Source of the DNA: Yeosuana marina
GTDB lineage: Bacteria; Bacteroidota; Bacteroidia; Flavobacteriales; Flavobacteriaceae
Direction: 5' to 3'
NCBI RefSeq assembly: GCF_011762485.1
Contig: NZ_JAAKGI010000007.1
Coordinates: 186,001-250,000 of the forward strand
DNA: 64,000 bases
Of this stretch, positions 56,553-64,000 are shown one piece after another. The notes under the pieces are model-generated. The model was given only the letters and a program-made list of their open reading frames with translations. It was not told where the DNA came from and searched no databases. Each line of letters begins with the position of its first letter. Within the stretch, counting starts at the first letter, position 1. Made by a program: the position numbers and the translations under genes.

Positions 56553-57617
56553 ATGAAAAAACATAACTTTAGTGCTGGACCAAGTATCTTACCTCAAGAG
56601 GTCTTATTAAAAGCGTCTCACGCTGTCATTGATTTTAACAATGAAGGCTTATCCTTATTAGAAATTTCACACCGAAGCAAAGGTTTTGTGGACGTTATGG
56701 AGAATGCCAGATCTTTGGTTTTAGAACTTTTAGGATTAGAAGGAAAAGGTTACAAAGCATTGTTTTTACAAGGTGGAGCAAGTACTCAATTTTTAATGGT
56801 TGCCATGAATCTTTTAGAAAAAAGAGCCGGGTATTTAAACACAGGAACTTGGAGTAAAAAAGCCATTAAAGAAGCAAGAATATTAGATGATATATATGAA
56901 GTGGCTTCTTCTGAAAGTGCAAACTTCAATTATATACCAAAAGGATACGATATTCCTGAAGATTATGATTATTTCCACTGTACTTCAAACAACACCATTT
57001 TTGGAACGCAAATGAAATCATTTCCAAACTCTCCAATACCAATGGTATGCGATATGAGTAGTGATATTTTTTCACGGGTGTTAGATTTTTCAAAATTTGA
57101 CTTAATCTATGCAGGTGCTCAAAAAAATATGGGACCCGCAGGAACAACATTAGTCGTGGTAAAAGAAGATATATTAGGTAAAGTATCTCGTAAAATTCCA
57201 TCAATGATGGATTATAAATTACATATAGGTTCTGGCAGTATGTATAACACGCCTCCTGTTTTTGCTGTTTATACGTCTATGCTAACTTTAGAATGGATTA
57301 AAAAGTCAGGTGGTATTTCTAAAATTGAAGAAGCAAATGAAAAGAAAGCTACTTTGATATATTCTGAAATAGATTTAAATCCACTATTTAAAGGATTTTC
57401 TACTAAAGAAGACAGATCGAGCATGAATGCAACCTTCACCCTTCAAAATGAAAACTTAAAAGAAACATTTGAAACCATGTTAAAAGAAGCTGGTATTAGC
57501 GGCTTGAATGGACATAGAAGTGTTGGAGGCTATAGAGCATCTATGTATAACGCTTTACCAATAGAAAGCGTGAAAGTATTGGTAGAAGTCATGAGTGAAC
57601 TGGAAAGTAAAGCTTAA
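56553..57617 (+). CDS. serC: Phosphoserine aminotransferase
   Basis: A 354-residue class V aminotransferase. FSAGPSILPQEVL at residues 5-17 is the SerC signature opening; LFLQGGASTQFLMVAMNLL near 70, TSNNTIFGTQ near 142 and YAGAQKNMGPAG near 190 (with the PLP lysine) follow. GGYRASMYNALP ends the active-site set. It makes phosphoserine from 3-phosphohydroxypyruvate, and serA follows downstream; a serB gene is not visible. Confidence 0.96.
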   Translation: MKKHNFSAGPSILPQEVLLKASHAVIDFNNEGLSLLEISHRSKGFVDVMENARSLVLELLGLEGKGYKALFLQGGASTQFLMVAMNLLEKRAGYLNTGTWSKKAIKEARILDDIYEVASSESANFNYIPKGYDIPEDYDYFHCTSNNTIFGTQMKSFPNSPIPMVCDMSSDIFSRVLDFSKFDLIYAGAQKNMGPAGTTLVVVKEDILGKVSRKIPSMMDYKLHIGSGSMYNTPPVFAVYTSMLTLEWIKKSGGISKIEEANEKKATLIYSEIDLNPLFKGFSTKEDRSSMNATFTLQNENLKETFETMLKEAGISGLNGHRSVGGYRASMYNALPIESVKVLVEVMSELESKA

Positions 57618-57620
57618 ACC

Positions 57621-57660
57621 GTCATTCCGAACGAAGTGGCGTAATCTCATTAAAAATGAC
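57621..57660. repeat. REP-like palindrome between serC and serA
   Basis: Ends GTCATT (57621-57626) and AATGAC (57655-57660) are complementary; the inside shares CGAA and GTAATCTC with the longer element at 26635-26717. It lies directly after the serC stop. Confidence 0.7.
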
Positions 57661-57716
57661 AAAAAAACATAATATAATTACAAGTTACATTAGTAATGGT
57701 TCTCTGAACTTTTAGT

Positions 57717-57737
57717 TTTTAACTTTTAACTTTTAAC
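57717..57737. repeat. Three perfect 7-bp tandem units (TTTTAAC) before serA
   Basis: TTTTAAC three times, ending 8 bp before the serA ATG at 57746, with a degenerate fourth unit upstream. In this position copy number could change the leader spacing. Confidence 0.7.
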
Positions 57738-57745
57738 TTAGATAA

Positions 57746-58696
57746 ATGAAAGTATTAGCAAACGACGGTATTTCAAAAAGTGGAATAGATGCCCTTGAAA
57801 AAGGTGGTTATGAAGTGATCACTACAACCGTAGCACAAGAGCAATTAATAAATTATATTAACGAGCACCAAATAAGTGTATTACTAGTTCGTAGTGCTAC
57901 AACTGTTCGTAAAGACCTTATTGATTCCTGCCCAAGTTTAAAAATTATTGGACGTGGTGGTGTTGGTATGGATAATATTGATGTGGAGTACGCAAAAAGT
58001 AAAGGACTTCATGTAATCAATACACCGGCGGCATCATCTCACTCTGTGGCCGAATTAGTATTTGGTCATTTATATGGCTTATCTCGATTTTTACATAATT
58101 CTAACCGCGATATGCCTTTAGAAGGTGATACTAATTTTAAAGGATTGAAAAAAGCCTACGCCAAAGGAACAGAGTTAAAAGGAAAAACTTTAGGTGTTTT
58201 AGGATTTGGTCGTATTGGTCAAGCTACCGCTAAAGTTGCTCTAGGAGCTGGCATGAAAGTAATTGCTTTTGATCCGTTTTTAGAAAAAGCTAATTTAGAA
58301 TTAGAATTTTTTGATGGACAAAAAGTAAATTTTGAAATTGAAACTATTTCTAAAGAAGAGGTTTTAAAACAAGCTGATTTTATCACCTTACATGTACCCG
58401 CTCAAAAAGACTATGTCATTGATGAAGCTGAGTTTAACATGATGAAAGATGGTGTAATTATAGTCAATGCTGCACGTGGTGGAGTTATTAATGAAGTCGC
58501 ATTAGTAAAAGCTATTGAAAATGGCAAAGTAGCCAGAGCAGCTTTAGATGTTTTTGAAAAAGAACCAAAACCAGAAATGCAGTTATTAATGAATCCTGCG
58601 TTATCATTAACACCTCATACCGGAGCTGCTACTAATGAAGCTCAAGATAGAATAGGTACTGAATTAGCGTCGCAAATCATTAGCATTCTAGGATAA
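57746..58696 (+). CDS. serA: D-3-phosphoglycerate dehydrogenase (short form)
   Basis: A 316-residue D-2-hydroxyacid dehydrogenase. GRGGVGMDNIDVEYAKSKG near residue 72, the NAD loop GFGRIGQAT near 153, VNAARGGVINE (catalytic Arg) near 246, DVFEKEP (Glu) near 271 and LTPHTGAAT (His) near 290 are all present. It has no ACT/ASB regulatory domain, so feedback by serine through the usual site is not expected. Synteny with serC supports SerA over other family members. A strong terminator follows. Confidence 0.93.
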   Translation: MKVLANDGISKSGIDALEKGGYEVITTTVAQEQLINYINEHQISVLLVRSATTVRKDLIDSCPSLKIIGRGGVGMDNIDVEYAKSKGLHVINTPAASSHSVAELVFGHLYGLSRFLHNSNRDMPLEGDTNFKGLKKAYAKGTELKGKTLGVLGFGRIGQATAKVALGAGMKVIAFDPFLEKANLELEFFDGQKVNFEIETISKEEVLKQADFITLHVPAQKDYVIDEAEFNMMKDGVIIVNAARGGVINEVALVKAIENGKVARAALDVFEKEPKPEMQLLMNPALSLTPHTGAATNEAQDRIGTELASQIISILG

Positions 58697-58730
58697 ATTT
58701 AAAATAATGTGACCAAAAGGTTATATTTGG

Positions 58731-58760
58731 GTCCTATACATAGTGTATAGGACTTTTTTT
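58731..58760 (+). terminator. Rho-independent terminator of serA
   Basis: GTCCTATACA (58731-58740), 3-nt loop, TGTATAGGAC (58744-58753): a perfect 10-bp stem, then T7. Confidence 0.93.
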
Positions 58761-58802
58761 GTAATTTAATCCAAATTTTTAAACCTCTTTAAAATTAAAT
58801 TT

Positions 58803-59441
58803 ATGTCAGGAATATTAGACTTATTAAACAGTGACTTAGGTAAGACAATTATTAATGGTGTTTCTAATCAAACCAATCAACCTCAAAACAAAACACAAGA
58901 TGTTTTAACCATGGCTTTACCCGTTTTAATGGCAGCTATGAAACGTAATGCAGCAACCCCTGAAGGTGCTGAAGGCTTATTAGGAGCGTTAGGCAATAAA
59001 CATGATGGTAGTATCTTAGATAATCTTGGTGGTTTATTTGAAGGTGGTGTTGATTCAAGTGTTATAGATGACGGTTCTAAAATTTTAGGACACGTATTAG
59101 GTGGAAAACAACAACATGTAGAAAATGCTCTTAGTCAGAAATCTGGAATGGATGCTGCAACTGTAGCTCAAATATTAAAAGTAGCAGCGCCATTAATAAT
59201 GGGGTATTTAGGAAAACAAGCCAAACAGCAAAACGTTAGTAGTTCTAATGGAGTAGAAAGTTTATTAGGAGGTTTACTTAGCGGAAATTCTGCAAATCAA
59301 GAACAAAATTTCTTAGAATCTATACTTGATGCTGATGGAGATGGCAGTGTTATTGATGACGTTGCAGGTATGGTTTTAGGCGGTTCTAAAAAGAAAAGTG
59401 GTCTTGGTGGTTTACTAGGTGGTCTTTTTGGAGGAAAATAA
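58803..59441 (+). CDS. DUF937 (YidB-like) protein with calcium-loop-like motif
   Basis: A 212-residue protein of the DUF937/YidB family: short helices separated by Gly-rich turns (LLGALGNKHDGSILDNLGGLFEG split as LLGALGNKHDG and ILDNLGGLFEG; FLESILDADGDGSVIDDVAG near 172; GLGGLLGGLFGGK at the end). DADGDGSVIDD looks like a calcium-binding EF-hand/dockerin loop, and shorter relatives occur twice earlier. No signal peptide. Function unknown for the family; structural or ion-binding roles are guesses. Confidence 0.85.
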   Translation: MSGILDLLNSDLGKTIINGVSNQTNQPQNKTQDVLTMALPVLMAAMKRNAATPEGAEGLLGALGNKHDGSILDNLGGLFEGGVDSSVIDDGSKILGHVLGGKQQHVENALSQKSGMDAATVAQILKVAAPLIMGYLGKQAKQQNVSSSNGVESLLGGLLSGNSANQEQNFLESILDADGDGSVIDDVAGMVLGGSKKKSGLGGLLGGLFGGK

Positions 59442-59463
59442 TACTATACTCAAAATAATATAT

Positions 59464-59496
59464 AAAAACGTCAATTATTTTTAATTGGCGTTTTTT
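59464..59496 (+). terminator. Rho-independent terminator of the DUF937 gene
   Basis: AAAACGTCAATTA pairs with TAATTGGCGTTTT around a short TTT loop with one G-U pair; T6 follows. Confidence 0.85.
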
Positions 59497-59563
59497 GTTA
59501 AAGTATATTAAAAACAAGGATTTCCATAATCCTTTTTGTAAATTGAATAGAAAATTTCGTCCT

Positions 59564-60022
59564 ATGAAAACTAGCATTTATACCCTTATAGTCTTTGGCT
59601 TTCTTGTTGGTTGTAACACTACAAAAATTGTTCATACAAACAAGGATCTACAAGCTTATAATGACACAACAGAAATCAATAAAACTGTTGCCAATGATAC
59701 GGTGAGCATTGTAAATGAAGATTTAGAATATGAAATCATCATTATTGAACCAGGTTTTAATTTTTGGTTATCTAGCATAGCAAAACCCGAAGGGTATTAT
59801 TCGCAAGGATATTTAGAAAATAAGAACCTTATGTATGTTTCTGAATGGAATAATAGAGTTCTTCAACCGCTGAGATACAATCCAAATTTGTACGAAATGC
59901 AAATAGATTACCGTCCAGGAATTGACTACGGTTATGAGGTTAATTATAAATTATACAACTATTTTATATACTTTCAATTAAAATACAAGCAACAACTAGC
60001 TGGTTTTGTTCCAAGAATTTAA
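59564..60022 (+). CDS. Small lipoprotein, DUF6146-like
   Basis: About 152 residues from the ATG at 59564, which gives a signal peptide with lipobox (LVGC, Cys at about residue 17); the frame opens 23 codons earlier inside the preceding terminator. The C-terminal ~100 residues (YEIIIIEPGFNFWL, GYYSQGYLENKN, YEVNYKLYNYFIYFQLKYKQ) match my recollection of the DUF6146 family. Function unknown; cell-envelope location. The name is from memory and unverified. Confidence 0.75.
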   Translation: MKTSIYTLIVFGFLVGCNTTKIVHTNKDLQAYNDTTEINKTVANDTVSIVNEDLEYEIIIIEPGFNFWLSSIAKPEGYYSQGYLENKNLMYVSEWNNRVLQPLRYNPNLYEMQIDYRPGIDYGYEVNYKLYNYFIYFQLKYKQQLAGFVPRI

Positions 60023-60046
60023 TAGTTTTGCCACAAATTATAATGT

Positions 60047-60541
60047 GTGGAGAAATTTAAAGACCATTGGGAAATTAAACAAAACTGGCAACTCCTTTTC
60101 CCATTACTAGGGACACTTATTCTTGGATATTTATCCTTTAAGTTTGTTTTTTCGTTTCTTAAAGACGTACACTTTAGTTTTACTACTTTCACAACAATAC
60201 TTGTATTTATTATACTGTTAAAATTCATTTTATTGCTTTTTAAAAAACTAGAAACCAAATGGAAAGTCTCACATAAATGGGAAATGATAAGCATATTTTT
60301 AGTGTTTGCTACTACCGGATCGTCTTCTGTTTATGTGGCTAAGCCCATTATCAAGTTCATTGGAATTACTAAAGAAAACTTAAATCCTTTTGCGTATTGG
60401 GTATTATATATTATTATTGGATTTATTTTTTATCAAATACTACTCGTTTTAATTGGTTGGCTTTTTGGTCAATTCAAATTTTTCTGGAATTTTGAAAAGA
60501 AAATGATTCGTAGATTTGGATTAAAAAAGTTTGTAGATTAA
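60047..60541 (+). CDS. Membrane protein, DUF6787-like
   Basis: A 164-residue protein starting at GTG 60047. Four hydrophobic segments (about 18-40, 44-66, 82-104 and 119-145). Two similar stretches, FKDHWEIKQNWQLL and LETKWKVSHKWEMI, suggest an internal duplication. The second half (ATTGSSS, FAYWVLYIIIGFIFYQILLVLIGW in part) fits my memory of DUF6787. Function unknown. It is fused in translation to the next gene by a TAATG overlap. Confidence 0.72.
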   Translation: MEKFKDHWEIKQNWQLLFPLLGTLILGYLSFKFVFSFLKDVHFSFTTFTTILVFIILLKFILLLFKKLETKWKVSHKWEMISIFLVFATTGSSSVYVAKPIIKFIGITKENLNPFAYWVLYIIIGFIFYQILLVLIGWLFGQFKFFWNFEKKMIRRFGLKKFVD

Positions 60542-60879
60542 TGCGATTTATTAGAGAACATATCACATTTAAAATACTATCACTGCTGTTAGCTGTATCG
60601 GTATTATATCCATATGTACATAAGTTCGATCACCTTTTCACCAATCATAAGGATGATATTTGTTTAGGAGTAGTTAAAAATTCGCATTTACATGAAGTCA
60701 ATGTAAATTGTGATTTTTATAAATTCAAAGTTTACATTCCTCATATTACGCCTCCAGTTTTTAATGTAAAACTGTTTTCTCCTCTAGAAAAACAACTTGA
60801 AATTACTTCTCAGTATTATTTTTTAAACAGTTACCAACAACTACATTTTTCACTTCGCGGCCCGCCTGCACTCGTTTAA
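60541..60879 (+). CDS. Small His-rich protein with N-terminal signal, possible metal-related
   Basis: A 112-residue protein whose ATG overlaps the stop of the preceding gene (TAATG). A short hydrophobic segment (residues 10-25) looks like a signal or anchor. It is followed by clustered His, Asp and Cys: H27, D30, H31, H36, C41, H49, H51, C57. This pattern could bind metal. The C-terminus ends LRGPPALV. No family recognised with certainty. It sits 117 bp before a TonB-dependent receptor and is probably functionally linked to it. Confidence 0.65.
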   Translation: MRFIREHITFKILSLLLAVSVLYPYVHKFDHLFTNHKDDICLGVVKNSHLHEVNVNCDFYKFKVYIPHITPPVFNVKLFSPLEKQLEITSQYYFLNSYQQLHFSLRGPPALV

Positions 60880-60936
60880 ACTTCGCATTTATTCTGATGT
60901 TATTCAGAAAATCAAAAAAAATAACCAATTAAAATA

Positions 60937-60965
60937 GTTACGCATAAAACTTATAATGCAGTAAC
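60937..60965. promoter_or_regulatory. Imperfect palindrome upstream of the TonB receptor (candidate operator)
   Basis: GTTACGCAT (60937-60945) and ATGCAGTAAC (60956-60965) are complementary apart from one bulged A. It lies 31 bp before the receptor ATG. Size and position would suit a Fur/Zur-type or other repressor, but it does not match a known box. Confidence 0.4.
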
Positions 60966-60996
60966 TAACACTTTATTATAATTAAAAAATATTTAC

Positions 60997-63174
60997 ATGA
61001 AACACATAATAAACCTGATGTTGCTTATGGCAACAACACTTTTATACTCTCAAAACACCTTAGAAGGAACTGTAATTGATAATGACACAAAAGAAGCAAT
61101 AGCTTTTGCTAATGTTTATTTTCCAACCCTTGAAAAAGGAGTTAGCACCAATGATGATGGCTCTTTTACTATTGAAAATATGCCAACAGGAACTTACAAA
61201 ATGATAGTCTCATTTATTGGTTATGAAACGCAATCGCTAAATATTACAATTCCGACCAAAGAACCTTTAAGTATCCTCATGAAGCCTTCTGCTCTTGAAA
61301 TGGAACAAGTGATTGTCTCCACTCCCTTTCATAAATTACAAAGCGAAAATGTTATGAAAGTTGAGCGACAAACGGTTAATGAATTAGAACAAAAAGGAGC
61401 CGTAAACTTATCAGAAGGCATAACACAAATCCCTGGTGTTGAAAGCGTTACAACTGGATTAAGCATAGGGAAACCCGTTATTAGAGGCTTAAGTTATAAT
61501 AGAGTTTTAGTTTACACACAAGGGGTTCGTTTAGAAAACCAACAATTTGGGGATGAGCATGGTCTTGGTATCAACAGTTCTGGGATTGAAAGTGTTGAAG
61601 TCATTAAAGGCCCCGCTTCTTTACTTTACGGAAGTGATGCACTTGGAGGTGTACTCTATTTAAATCCTGAAAAATTTGCAAATGCCAATACATCAGCCGC
61701 AGATTTTGGCGGAAAATACTATAGCAATACACTAGGTTATAGCACTAATGCCGGATATAAATCATCAGACGACCATTGGCAATTCTTGTTTAGAGGAAAT
61801 CTTGCAGAACATTCAGATTATAATACAAAAGATTACCGTGTTACAAATTCTCGTTTTAGAGAACAAGATTTTAAAGCAGGTGTTGGCTACCTTGGAACCA
61901 AATTTAAAACAGAATTTAGATACAATTTAAACTTTTTAAAACCAGGACTTACGGAAGAAATAGGTGTACAATCTAAAAGAAGAACCCCACTTTTAGGATT
62001 TCAAGAAATTGGTAACCATGTATTTAGCTCAAAATCTACTATATTTTTCAATAACTCTAGTTTAGATGTCAACTTAGGATATATTTACAATGATAGAAAA
62101 GAATTTGGTGAAGAGCTAGGTTACGACGAAGCTGGCTTGCATCTAAAGTTAAAAACCTTTAATTACGATATCAAATATAACATGCCAAAACTTGGTAAGT
62201 TTGAAACTATTGTAGGCGTTCAAGGAATGGATCAAACTAATGGCACGTATGGAGAAGAGTTTTTAATTCCGAATGCCAGAGTTAATGACATTGGTGTATT
62301 AGCAGTATCTCATATCCATTTTGAAAAAGCGGATGTACAACTTGGTGCCCGTTTTGATAATAGAAATGTTAATGATACAGATTCTGGTGAAAAAAGACAG
62401 TTTAATAGCTTTAACGGAGCCGCTGGTGTTAAAACCGATATTGCCAAAAATTTAACGGCTAGAGTAAATTTAGCATCAGGTTTTAGAGCTCCTAATTTAG
62501 CTGAGTTAACAGTTGATGGAGTGCACGAAGGAACCAACAGGTATGAAAAAGGAAATATTGACTTGAAAATTGAGCAAAATTTTCAAACTGATGTCGCGTT
62601 AGAATATAAAAACAAGCATATAGAATTTTATGCAAACGGATTCTATAATAAAATTAACGACTACATTTTTATAGCTCCAAACGGACAAACTATTGATGGT
62701 AACGATGTGTATGTTTATTCTCAAAACAATGCGAATCTTTATGGTGGTGAAGTTGGTTTTCACCTACATCCTCATCCGCTAGATTGGTTGCATATTGAGT
62801 CTAGTTTTGAAACAGTTACCGGAAAACTAACAAGTGATGCCTATTTACCTTTAATTCCTGCAAATTCAATAAAAAATACCTTACGTGTTGAATTTGATAA
62901 ATCGTGGTTAAAAAATGGGTATGCTTTTGTTGCATTACAAAGTACGTTTGCCCAAAATAATACAGGTGCTTTTGAAACCCCTACAAGTGGATATAATTTA
63001 TTAAGTGCTGGTTTAGGAGGAAGTTTTAAACTGTTTAATAAGGAAGCTATTGTAAGTATATCGGGAACTAATTTAACGGATAAGGCTTACATAAATCATC
63101 TGTCTCGTTTTAAAACAGAAGGAATTTACAATATGGGAAGAAATATAACTTTTGGAGTTACTTATAAACTTTAA
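60997..63174 (+). CDS. TonB-dependent outer-membrane receptor (CarboxypepD_reg type)
   Basis: A 725-residue receptor. After the signal peptide (1-18, ending LYSQ) comes a carboxypeptidase-regulatory-like domain (about 20-108), then a plug domain (about 110-215) with ITQIPGVES, KPVIRGLSYNRVLVYTQG and IEVIKGPASLLYGSDALGG-type text, then a 22-strand-type barrel. It ends in a hydrophobic strand (ITFGVTYKL). The plug loop RLENQQFGDEHGLG recalls ZnuD-like metal receptors, and a loop with HLHPHP lies near residue 590. A zinc or copper substrate is inferred, not shown. Confidence 0.92.
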   Translation: MKHIINLMLLMATTLLYSQNTLEGTVIDNDTKEAIAFANVYFPTLEKGVSTNDDGSFTIENMPTGTYKMIVSFIGYETQSLNITIPTKEPLSILMKPSALEMEQVIVSTPFHKLQSENVMKVERQTVNELEQKGAVNLSEGITQIPGVESVTTGLSIGKPVIRGLSYNRVLVYTQGVRLENQQFGDEHGLGINSSGIESVEVIKGPASLLYGSDALGGVLYLNPEKFANANTSAADFGGKYYSNTLGYSTNAGYKSSDDHWQFLFRGNLAEHSDYNTKDYRVTNSRFREQDFKAGVGYLGTKFKTEFRYNLNFLKPGLTEEIGVQSKRRTPLLGFQEIGNHVFSSKSTIFFNNSSLDVNLGYIYNDRKEFGEELGYDEAGLHLKLKTFNYDIKYNMPKLGKFETIVGVQGMDQTNGTYGEEFLIPNARVNDIGVLAVSHIHFEKADVQLGARFDNRNVNDTDSGEKRQFNSFNGAAGVKTDIAKNLTARVNLASGFRAPNLAELTVDGVHEGTNRYEKGNIDLKIEQNFQTDVALEYKNKHIEFYANGFYNKINDYIFIAPNGQTIDGNDVYVYSQNNANLYGGEVGFHLHPHPLDWLHIESSFETVTGKLTSDAYLPLIPANSIKNTLRVEFDKSWLKNGYAFVALQSTFAQNNTGAFETPTSGYNLLSAGLGGSFKLFNKEAIVSISGTNLTDKAYINHLSRFKTEGIYNMGRNITFGVTYKL

Positions 63175-63180
63175 AAAATA

Positions 63181-63215
63181 AATGAGGCTGTCTAAAAATT
63201 TTAAACAGCCTCATT
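63181..63215. terminator. Bidirectional terminator after the TonB receptor
   Basis: AATGAGGCTGT (63181-63191) pairs perfectly with ACAGCCTCATT (63205-63215) around an AT-rich 13-nt loop; A-rich before and T-rich after. Confidence 0.9.
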
Positions 63216-63218
63216 TAT

Positions 63219-63497
63219 TTAAATTTTTATCAATTGTTTTTTCTTATTAAACACATAAGTATACAGCCACATAAGTGTAAAAGTTGGCACTACATCAACT
63301 CCCGGCAATACCTCTTCAACAAAATTTATAACGGCTGCTACCTTTCCTGATCTACCTTTATAAAGTTTAGTCATAATCCAAGCTGAAATTGGTGCCCAAA
63401 CAATATCTGAAAACTCCCCTATTCCGGGAATTAAAAACGACACATAGCCTATAGCATCAAGTAGTATTCCTATAATTAGTTTGTTGTATTTACTCAT
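63219..63497 (-). CDS. Small conserved-looking membrane protein, unknown function
   Basis: A 92-residue protein with two to three hydrophobic segments (about 7-25, 30-42 and 68-84). PGIGEFSDIVWAPISAWIMTKLYKG (read as PGIGEFSDIVW and PISAWIMTKLYKG) and LPGVDVVPTFTLMWLY are striking and suggest a real conserved family, though I cannot name it. It is downstream of folE on the same strand, 47 bp away. Confidence 0.75.
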   Translation of the reverse strand: MSKYNKLIIGILLDAIGYVSFLIPGIGEFSDIVWAPISAWIMTKLYKGRSGKVAAVINFVEEVLPGVDVVPTFTLMWLYTYVFNKKKQLIKI

Positions 63498-63544
63498 ATT
63501 TAAAGATTAACATCGACTAAATAACAAGAAATATACCAAAAAAT

Positions 63545-64000
63545 CTATTTGCCTATGAGTTTTAAAAACTCATTGCGTGTTTCTATTTTTTCAAACTGTC
63601 CTCTAAATCCAGATGTGGTTGTAATTGAATTTTGTTTCTGCACACCGCGCATCATCATACACATATGAGACGCTTCAATAACAACAGCGACTCCTTGGGG
63701 TTTTAAAGTATCATTGATGCAATCTAATATCTGTTCCGTTAAACGTTCTTGTACTTGAAGTCTTCTAGCAAACACATCGACTATTCTAGGTAATTTGCTT
63801 AACCCCACAATTTGTCCGTTAGGAATATAAGCAATGTGCGCTTTACCAAAAAAAGGTAAAATATGATGCTCACAAAGCGAATACAATTCGATATCTTTTA
63901 CAATAACCATTTCGTTGTAAGACTCCTTAAACATAGCGCTTTTAAGAATCTCAACGGGATCTTGGTTATAACCTTGTGTTAAAAACTGCATCGCTTTTGC
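63545..64000 (-). CDS. folE: GTP cyclohydrolase I (partial, N-terminus beyond the window)
   Basis: The last 151 residues are visible; the frame stays open to the window edge ([10 protein letters not shown] at the start of the visible part), so the true start lies outside. [18 protein letters not shown] (zinc Cys and catalytic His), [24 protein letters not shown] and [10 protein letters not shown] (second zinc Cys) define FolE. It opens the folate/pterin pathway by converting GTP to dihydroneopterin triphosphate. The ATG at 63991 is internal. Confidence 0.95.
   Translation of the reverse strand, partial: AKAMQFLTQGYNQDPVEILKSAMFKESYNEMVIVKDIELYSLCEHHILPFFGKAHIAYIPNGQIVGLSKLPRIVDVFARRLQVQERLTEQILDCINDTLKPQGVAVVIEASHMCMMMRGVQKQNSITTTSGFRGQFEKIETRNEFLKLIGK

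Noticed and set aside
1..64000. tRNA, rRNA, insertion sequences, prophage or defence islands
   Set aside because: Gaps between genes were read through; none contains cloverleaf-like structure or recognisable recombinase or transposase coding, and no gene shows defence-system domains.

Overview
The window looks like ordinary chromosome of a marine-type member of the Flavobacteriaceae (Bacteroidota). The basis is AT-rich DNA, almost no Shine-Dalgarno sites before start codons (A-rich leaders instead), several TAnnTTTG-type -7 boxes, SPI/SPII signal peptides on many small envelope proteins, and typical flavobacterial families (carboxypeptidase-regulatory-like TonB receptors, DUF3857, LytTR two-component pairs, M61 peptidase, LuxC-like acyl-CoA reductase next to serC-serA). 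No rRNA, tRNA, IS element, prophage, integrase or CRISPR array was seen. The genus cannot be set from the sequence alone.

Layout. 1-724 (-): the edge of a two-gene molybdenum hydroxylase operon (Tat-exported IorB-like subunit plus 2Fe-2S IorA-like subunit). 873-2342 (+): a DASS dicarboxylate transporter. 2332-6870 (-): tilS, a transglutaminase-like protein, adenine deaminase and a YheT-like hydrolase, probably one operon. 6995-11328: a sigma-like regulator, pabB, an aldose epimerase-like protein and a DEAD-box helicase. 11390-15711: a thioredoxin-like lipoprotein, then an esterase/ExbB-like pair divergent from a LytS/LytTR two-component system. 15818-17079: a split ThrE-type exporter. 17196-24604: S1/P1 nuclease, lpdA, S41 peptidase, smpB, M61 peptidase, pcm. 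24760-33847 (+): a long co-directional run (Gfo/Idh oxidoreductase, 3-hydroxyacyl-CoA dehydrogenase, DUF1015, YggS, DnaQ/GIY-YIG nuclease, DUF3857 protein, potassium channel, miaA). 33924-39736 (+): terC, three tiny ORFs, and a MacA/MacB-type exporter operon. 39794-44557 (-): parE, a 44-residue ORF and parC. 44704-49409: EamA transporter, outer-membrane barrel, ychF, CarboxypepD_reg protein. 49459-54814: small membrane protein, GH26-like lipoprotein with an aldo/keto reductase, a secreted protein, a creatininase. 54986-59441: ferredoxin, LuxC-like reductase, serC, serA, DUF937. 59564-63174 (+): DUF6146-like lipoprotein, DUF6787-like membrane protein, a His-rich small protein and a TonB receptor that may form a metal-uptake unit. 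63219-64000 (-): small membrane protein and the edge of folE.

Most genes are housekeeping. The least explained items are: three tightly spaced tiny ORFs (28, 42 and 21 residues, the last two joined by an ATGA overlap) ahead of the MacAB-type exporter; a 44-residue basic ORF packed against parC; a DnaQ/GIY-YIG nuclease whose conserved N-terminus has only an ATT start; an 8-bp tandem repeat inside pabB whose copy number would set the reading frame; a sigma-region-4-like regulator; the orphan ExbB/esterase/LytTR cluster; two REP-like GTCATT...AATGAC palindromes; and the His-rich protein/TonB receptor unit with a palindromic site upstream. All functional statements rest on motif reading, not on searches.
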